DNA of 64,000 nt from Apostichopus japonicus (taxonomy: Eukaryota > Echinodermata > Holothuroidea > Aspidochirotida > Stichopodidae). Below the pieces are notes generated by a model, which was not told the DNA's origin, made no database searches, and saw only the letters and a program-made list of their open reading frames with translations. Each line of letters begins with the position of its first letter. Position 1 is the first letter of the stretch. The stretch covers positions 22,908,960 through 22,972,959 of the forward strand of contig NC_092563.1 of the NCBI RefSeq assembly GCF_037975245.1, written 5' to 3'. Position numbers and translations under genes: made by a program. Shown one piece after another: positions 59,740 to 64,000 of this stretch.

Positions 59740-61632
59740 ATGGCAGACAGTTCTGAAGATGACCAAGAAGCTCGCTTATCACCACTCGATTGCCCAGTAT
59801 GCTGTCTCAAGAATGCCGATCCCAAGGTGTTGCCTTGTGGACATAGCTTTTGCAAATCATGCATTGAAAAGCTAATGCAAGCACTTCCAGCCTCATGTCC
59901 CGTCTGTCGTGCACAAATAATCGCACCTTCCTCTGACTCGCTACCCACCAACTTCACCCTTAAAGCCCTCATTGTGGAGGAAGAGAAAGATTCTTCAGAC
60001 TTTAATATGAAGTCCAGAAGACTGGTTGGTGATTGTTCTGCACACATGAAAACTCGCGATCAGTTCTGTAGAACGTGTGAACGACAGATATGCGAAGACT
60101 GCGTACAAGACCAACACGCAGAGTCTGAGGATCACGACATTGCACCGGTAGGAGCAATAGTCACACAGCAAAGGGAGGTCCTTGATGCCACCATGGCGGA
60201 GCTTATTACAATTACCGAACAACTAGCAGAAATTACCAACTTCACGTCTACAGTCGAAAAGACTTGCGAAGATCAGTCTCAAGATTTAATGAACGAAATT
60301 ACCGACGCTGTAAAAACGACTACACGAGAGACTAACGACGAAGAGACAACTCTAAAACAAGCTGTACAACAAGAACGGGAGGTTGTTCGTCGAACGATCG
60401 CTCCAATGAAAAGCCTGCATTCCGAGATCGCTTTGCTGACTAATTACTCTACAGATATCTGCTTGTCCTTTCAGAAGGACCTTCAGGAGGCCAATGTTTC
60501 CAAATTAAATGGGTTCAAATCTGTTACACAAAAGAAAGAGAACATTTTAAAAAATCTTGCTTATCTTCAGGATATGAAGAATGCCTTCACTTATCGTGAT
60601 CCACAGTTTCGATCCCAGGCAAAATCATGTGTTGGTAAGCTGGTTAGCCGTGGGTCGACTCTTTCAAAGTACATGAAAACATTTGAATTATCTAATGATA
60701 ATGACTTATGTGGAATTATATGGCCACAGATACATTGGTTGATATCTATTTCTTGTCATGTATCTGGTAATCACAATTTCGTCCAGTTCAATAACTTTAA
60801 CTTCTTACAAGATGACATTGTAGTTGAAACAGGCATTGACAAAAAGTGGTTGACGATTACACCAAACTTCTGTTCTGATCGGCGTAGCATTCTATCCTTG
60901 GCTTCTGGACAGATTCACAAGTTTACTCTTCCAACCACAGATAAGACGGAAGATGGCATGGAAATAGTTGCTACTGTTTTCAACCTCCCGGATATCATCG
61001 GTATATCGTGGGACGAACAACGGAAAGGGTGTTACGCCTTGTTAGGAGATGGAAAGACGATAGTCCATCTGGATATCGAGAACAGCAAAGCCCCTAGGGA
61101 AGTAATGCAACTAACAGAGAAAGTGACATTGAAAAGTTATACCCATATTCTACACATACGTGTGGACGGAAGCATGGCTGTTTGTGATCACGGTAACGGG
61201 GTCATTCGATTTTACCCTTCTCTGAATGGCGTAGGCCTTAGTAAGACGGTAAAGAAACCTACAGAACTGAAACACGTAGAAATAGCCGTACCGTGGAGTG
61301 TTTGCACGAGGAACGAAGACAATCATTGGTACGTCCTTTGGGTGTCCTATTCTTGCAGAGATAAGTTCGCCAATGTGTTTGTCTACGATGCATCGTTCGA
61401 GTTAATGGGGGAACTGTTGAAAGTTCAGATTAACGAAAACGTGTCAGCGAGTTCACAAGCTCACACTTCTTCTTCTTCTTCGAGCCGTTTTGGCGGGTTG
61501 GATAGGTTCCAGATATTCTATGAAACACCAAAAAAAGTCCCAGATCCATTAATCATGGGAGCATCATTTTGTTTTCAAGGGGAATTTATCGCTCTAAAGT
61601 TAGAAAAGAAAATATACGTTTATCATATCTGA
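59740..61632 (+). CDS. TRIM-like RING/B-box/coiled-coil protein, copy 2 (630 aa)
   Basis: A paralog of the 41,769 gene with the same single-exon structure. It keeps the CPVC...CGHSFC...C...CPVC RING and the B-box ligands; Cys106 of copy 1, not a ligand, is Arg here. The coiled coil (about 140-290) and the C-terminal half with the same beta-like blocks are conserved. The length difference is a 22-residue in-frame segment near residues 565-590 that is Ser-rich (ASSQAHTSSSSSSRF) and replaces a short Lys/Arg-rich stretch of copy 1. Both end FCFQGEFIALKLE...IYVYHI. A CT-rich tract and TAG acceptor (59,725-59,727) lie 12 nt before the ATG. The frame is intact, so both copies are probably functional ubiquitin ligases of unknown target. 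Confidence 0.93.
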   Translation: MADSSEDDQEARLSPLDCPVCCLKNADPKVLPCGHSFCKSCIEKLMQALPASCPVCRAQIIAPSSDSLPTNFTLKALIVEEEKDSSDFNMKSRRLVGDCSAHMKTRDQFCRTCERQICEDCVQDQHAESEDHDIAPVGAIVTQQREVLDATMAELITITEQLAEITNFTSTVEKTCEDQSQDLMNEITDAVKTTTRETNDEETTLKQAVQQEREVVRRTIAPMKSLHSEIALLTNYSTDICLSFQKDLQEANVSKLNGFKSVTQKKENILKNLAYLQDMKNAFTYRDPQFRSQAKSCVGKLVSRGSTLSKYMKTFELSNDNDLCGIIWPQIHWLISISCHVSGNHNFVQFNNFNFLQDDIVVETGIDKKWLTITPNFCSDRRSILSLASGQIHKFTLPTTDKTEDGMEIVATVFNLPDIIGISWDEQRKGCYALLGDGKTIVHLDIENSKAPREVMQLTEKVTLKSYTHILHIRVDGSMAVCDHGNGVIRFYPSLNGVGLSKTVKKPTELKHVEIAVPWSVCTRNEDNHWYVLWVSYSCRDKFANVFVYDASFELMGELLKVQINENVSASSQAHTSSSSSSRFGGLDRFQIFYETPKKVPDPLIMGASFCFQGEFIALKLEKKIYVYHI

Positions 61633-62560
61633 GGATCTTAAACTCGTATAGATCAGGTTATTGTTACGTTCTCATATGTAATACAAGTACTTTCTGCTAT
61701 ATTGTAATAGTTCCTACCGATTTCATCTTATTTTAATATTTCTTAATGTGGAATAGGGATATTTTGTAGATAGACAATGGGGGAGATTCATAATATTTAC
61801 AGCTGTATTTAGGAGGTTATTTTCAACGACAATCTTTATATTGATAGAGAGGCACGAAAAGAACGATATTTTAAGCAGTCATCTTTAGTTTGTGGTTGTG
61901 TCTAGAACATTAGAACATTACACTCATTATGATATTTTAATTTTCTACTGCTCGTTTCATTCTTCGTGAAACGACTTTCGAATGATAGCTTTCTTCCCTT
62001 GCTGTCAAATCGTTATGTAGCTTTTCCTTATCAACGCCTGTCCCAGTCTTCGATGCCTAAATACATACAGTGGATGCATATCGTTATCAATAATCTTTAC
62101 ATTATATTTGGAAGATTTGTCCTAATTGTTTTTTTGTTGTTTTGGTTTGCAAATACCAAAGTGTAATGAAGCATATCACTTCTGGCTAGAATTAACCAAG
62201 ACCTGGGAGCTGGTACCTAACTTTTTTATTCCCATTTACCACTGCAAGCGGATCTGCTTCAACCTTTGGAACCTGGCAGGAATGACAATTTGTACATCGA
62301 GAATGTTGCCTTATTTTAGTTTTCAAACACCTAATCAATATTCTTTAATTGTTTATTATCGTTCAAAGAGTTGTCGCTGGGTTTTTTCATATGTCAGAAT
62401 ATAACCGGCAATCATTTCAACAAAACATTACTGACATTAATTTAAGGGCCAATAGAAGGTGACGTTTGAATATAACCTCAACTATATCTACGATTGTAAA
62501 TGGTACAGACATGTTGTGACGTCACCGATTCAATCTAGGTGGACCCCTTATCCATGGATA

Positions 62561-64000
62561 AGGCATCTGAATGGATTTTCATCCTGACATAAACAAAGGC
62601 TACTTCTAGTTCTTAAAATAATAAACTAAACCTGCTCAATCCGTCTAATAATTCAATACATAACAATACAATCAATCTGGCGGGCCATAAATACTTATTT
62701 CTCTCTAGATCCCATACTCTTGTTACTAAGCAATGACGTCACCCCTCATGACAGTTCTAACGACCAAATGTACACGCTGTAGCCTATTCATAACGCTAGG
62801 TCACTGAGCAACATTACGTACAGAGAAATTACCTAAAATGTCACATTTACGGCATCCTGATACATATAATATACTATTATTAACAACATCAAGATATAAA
62901 TCACTTTTGTACTGATATGACTCGTGTAAATTATGACATTGTACCACTAATCAAACTTCAACGATAAACAATTGTTATGCGAATATACGTAGGCCCATGA
63001 TAACACAGACATATCCTACATGCAAACCTGACGGTCTCATTTATAACGAATATTAACTCTCATGTATCGATGGCAAATCTAGACCATCCGTCATAATGAA
63101 ACACTTTTAATAACGACAACTATTTAATCAACAACCTAATAATACTTTCATATTCACATGAAAGGGATTTAAGCATAATCTTCCATGTGAGACGGAGAGA
63201 GGAAAAACAGTTTAGTTCTGTAGTTGTTATAACGTTAAGGCACATGTTAATCAACCGCTGGGGCTCCGCCCACCATACGCGCTATTGAACGCCAAAACAA
63301 ACAACAAAATTTTGGATAGGGCACCGCTAATCATACCCAAAACATTTTGTAATAGAAAACATCGACATGAATTGACGGCTTCCATGTATCCAATGAAAAA
63401 CTTTTCACCGTTTTTCACAAACCACTGTAAAATTACGTCTCAGCACAGGCGTCCTGGCTGTCGGAACTCAACCTCTAAAATACAACCACTTTTAACAGTG
63501 TAAGAAAACAAACCAACCAGTGACCGAAACTACAGAAAAATAGGCAGGTAGAAGAGGTGCATGCCAAACGATTCTGATAACTAAATGGACTCAGAAAGCA
63601 TATACTGTGCTTGGTCATGCGATATATTAACCACGCTCGTAGAATTCATAGGAATTGAACTAAAGAGCCAAATACAACAGTTAAAAGTAATTCTTTCTTT
63701 GCTTGTTTCCCTTTTTATTTACGACTTTGTGTGAATGCAGTTTAAATGAGGTGAGGGTGAACGGCCCCACCTTTCATTCTTAAACCGGGACCCCTGAAAC
63801 CCTAGCTACGCCACTGTTAGCCACGCACTTTAATCTCCATTGAGTGCAACGAGAAGTGGTGACGACATCTGCTTTGAAACAAGCAGCCCGAGACATTGTA
63901 ATCAAATTGATAACCCATGCATATGTACGTAATATCCTCAAAACGATCCTTATTACAACTCGAATAGTTTTTCTTATAAATCATTACATGAAGTAGTGAG
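62561..64000. other. End of window, no supported gene
   Basis: AT-rich DNA. It holds scattered matches to copy 1 (63,355-63,420 and 63,715-63,965). The frame at 63,285-63,503 has no coding character that I trust. Confidence 0.4.

Larger units (their letters stand above)
56318..63965 (+). repeat. Segmental duplication, copy 2
   Basis: The direct, downstream copy of 35,375-53,970, carrying its own TRIM-like gene. It may extend past the window end. It lacks the SINE, the CACTA-like element, the hairpin and the first LINE, and has its own LINE insertion at 57,955-59,197. Confidence 0.85.

Overview
The window is AT-rich animal DNA: split genes with GT-AG introns, SINE and LINE remains, many small inverted-repeat transposons, and long microsatellites. 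A vertebrate-type L-fucose kinase gene, plus two intronless RING/B-box genes of the kind that is multiplied in invertebrate deuterostomes, suggests a marine deuterostome invertebrate. My best guess is an echinoderm, possibly a sea cucumber; this is inference, not proof.

Layout. (1) 2.2-3.65 kb, + strand: the last two exons and poly(A) signal of an unrecognised gene whose start is not seen. (2) 5.9-29.6 kb, - strand: a complete fucokinase (FCSK) gene. I could place 26 coding exons whose phases all agree, giving 3,339 nt and 1,112 residues. Its introns hold a 21-bp and a 30-bp minisatellite, a Harbinger-like element with a TAA target duplication, two nested hAT-like elements, a third hAT-like element and a SINE fragment. 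(3) 29.7-35.2 kb: no gene; a complex repeat array containing two tRNA-Pro-like segments, and two more hAT-like elements with perfect 8-bp target duplications. (4) 35.4-54.0 kb and 56.3-64.0 kb: two direct copies of one segmental duplication. Each carries an intronless TRIM-like gene (41,769-43,595, 608 aa; 59,740-61,632, 630 aa). Later insertions differ between copies: a LINE tail, a broken gene-like block, a SINE with a 200-bp ATT tract, a long hairpin and a 4.7-kb CACTA-like element in copy 1, and a 5'-truncated LINE in copy 2. (5) 54.4 kb: an 86-bp orphan copy of FCSK exon 2 with part of its intron edge.

Function. FCSK phosphorylates L-fucose in the fucose salvage route to GDP-fucose. The TRIM-like pair probably encodes E3 ubiquitin ligases with a divergent, perhaps beta-propeller, C-terminal half. 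Nothing suggests that the two systems work together. The strongest unusual signals are the orphan FCSK exon, the segmental duplication whose insertions can be ordered in time, the CACTA-like element with exon-like cargo, and the series of TIR elements with exact target duplications.
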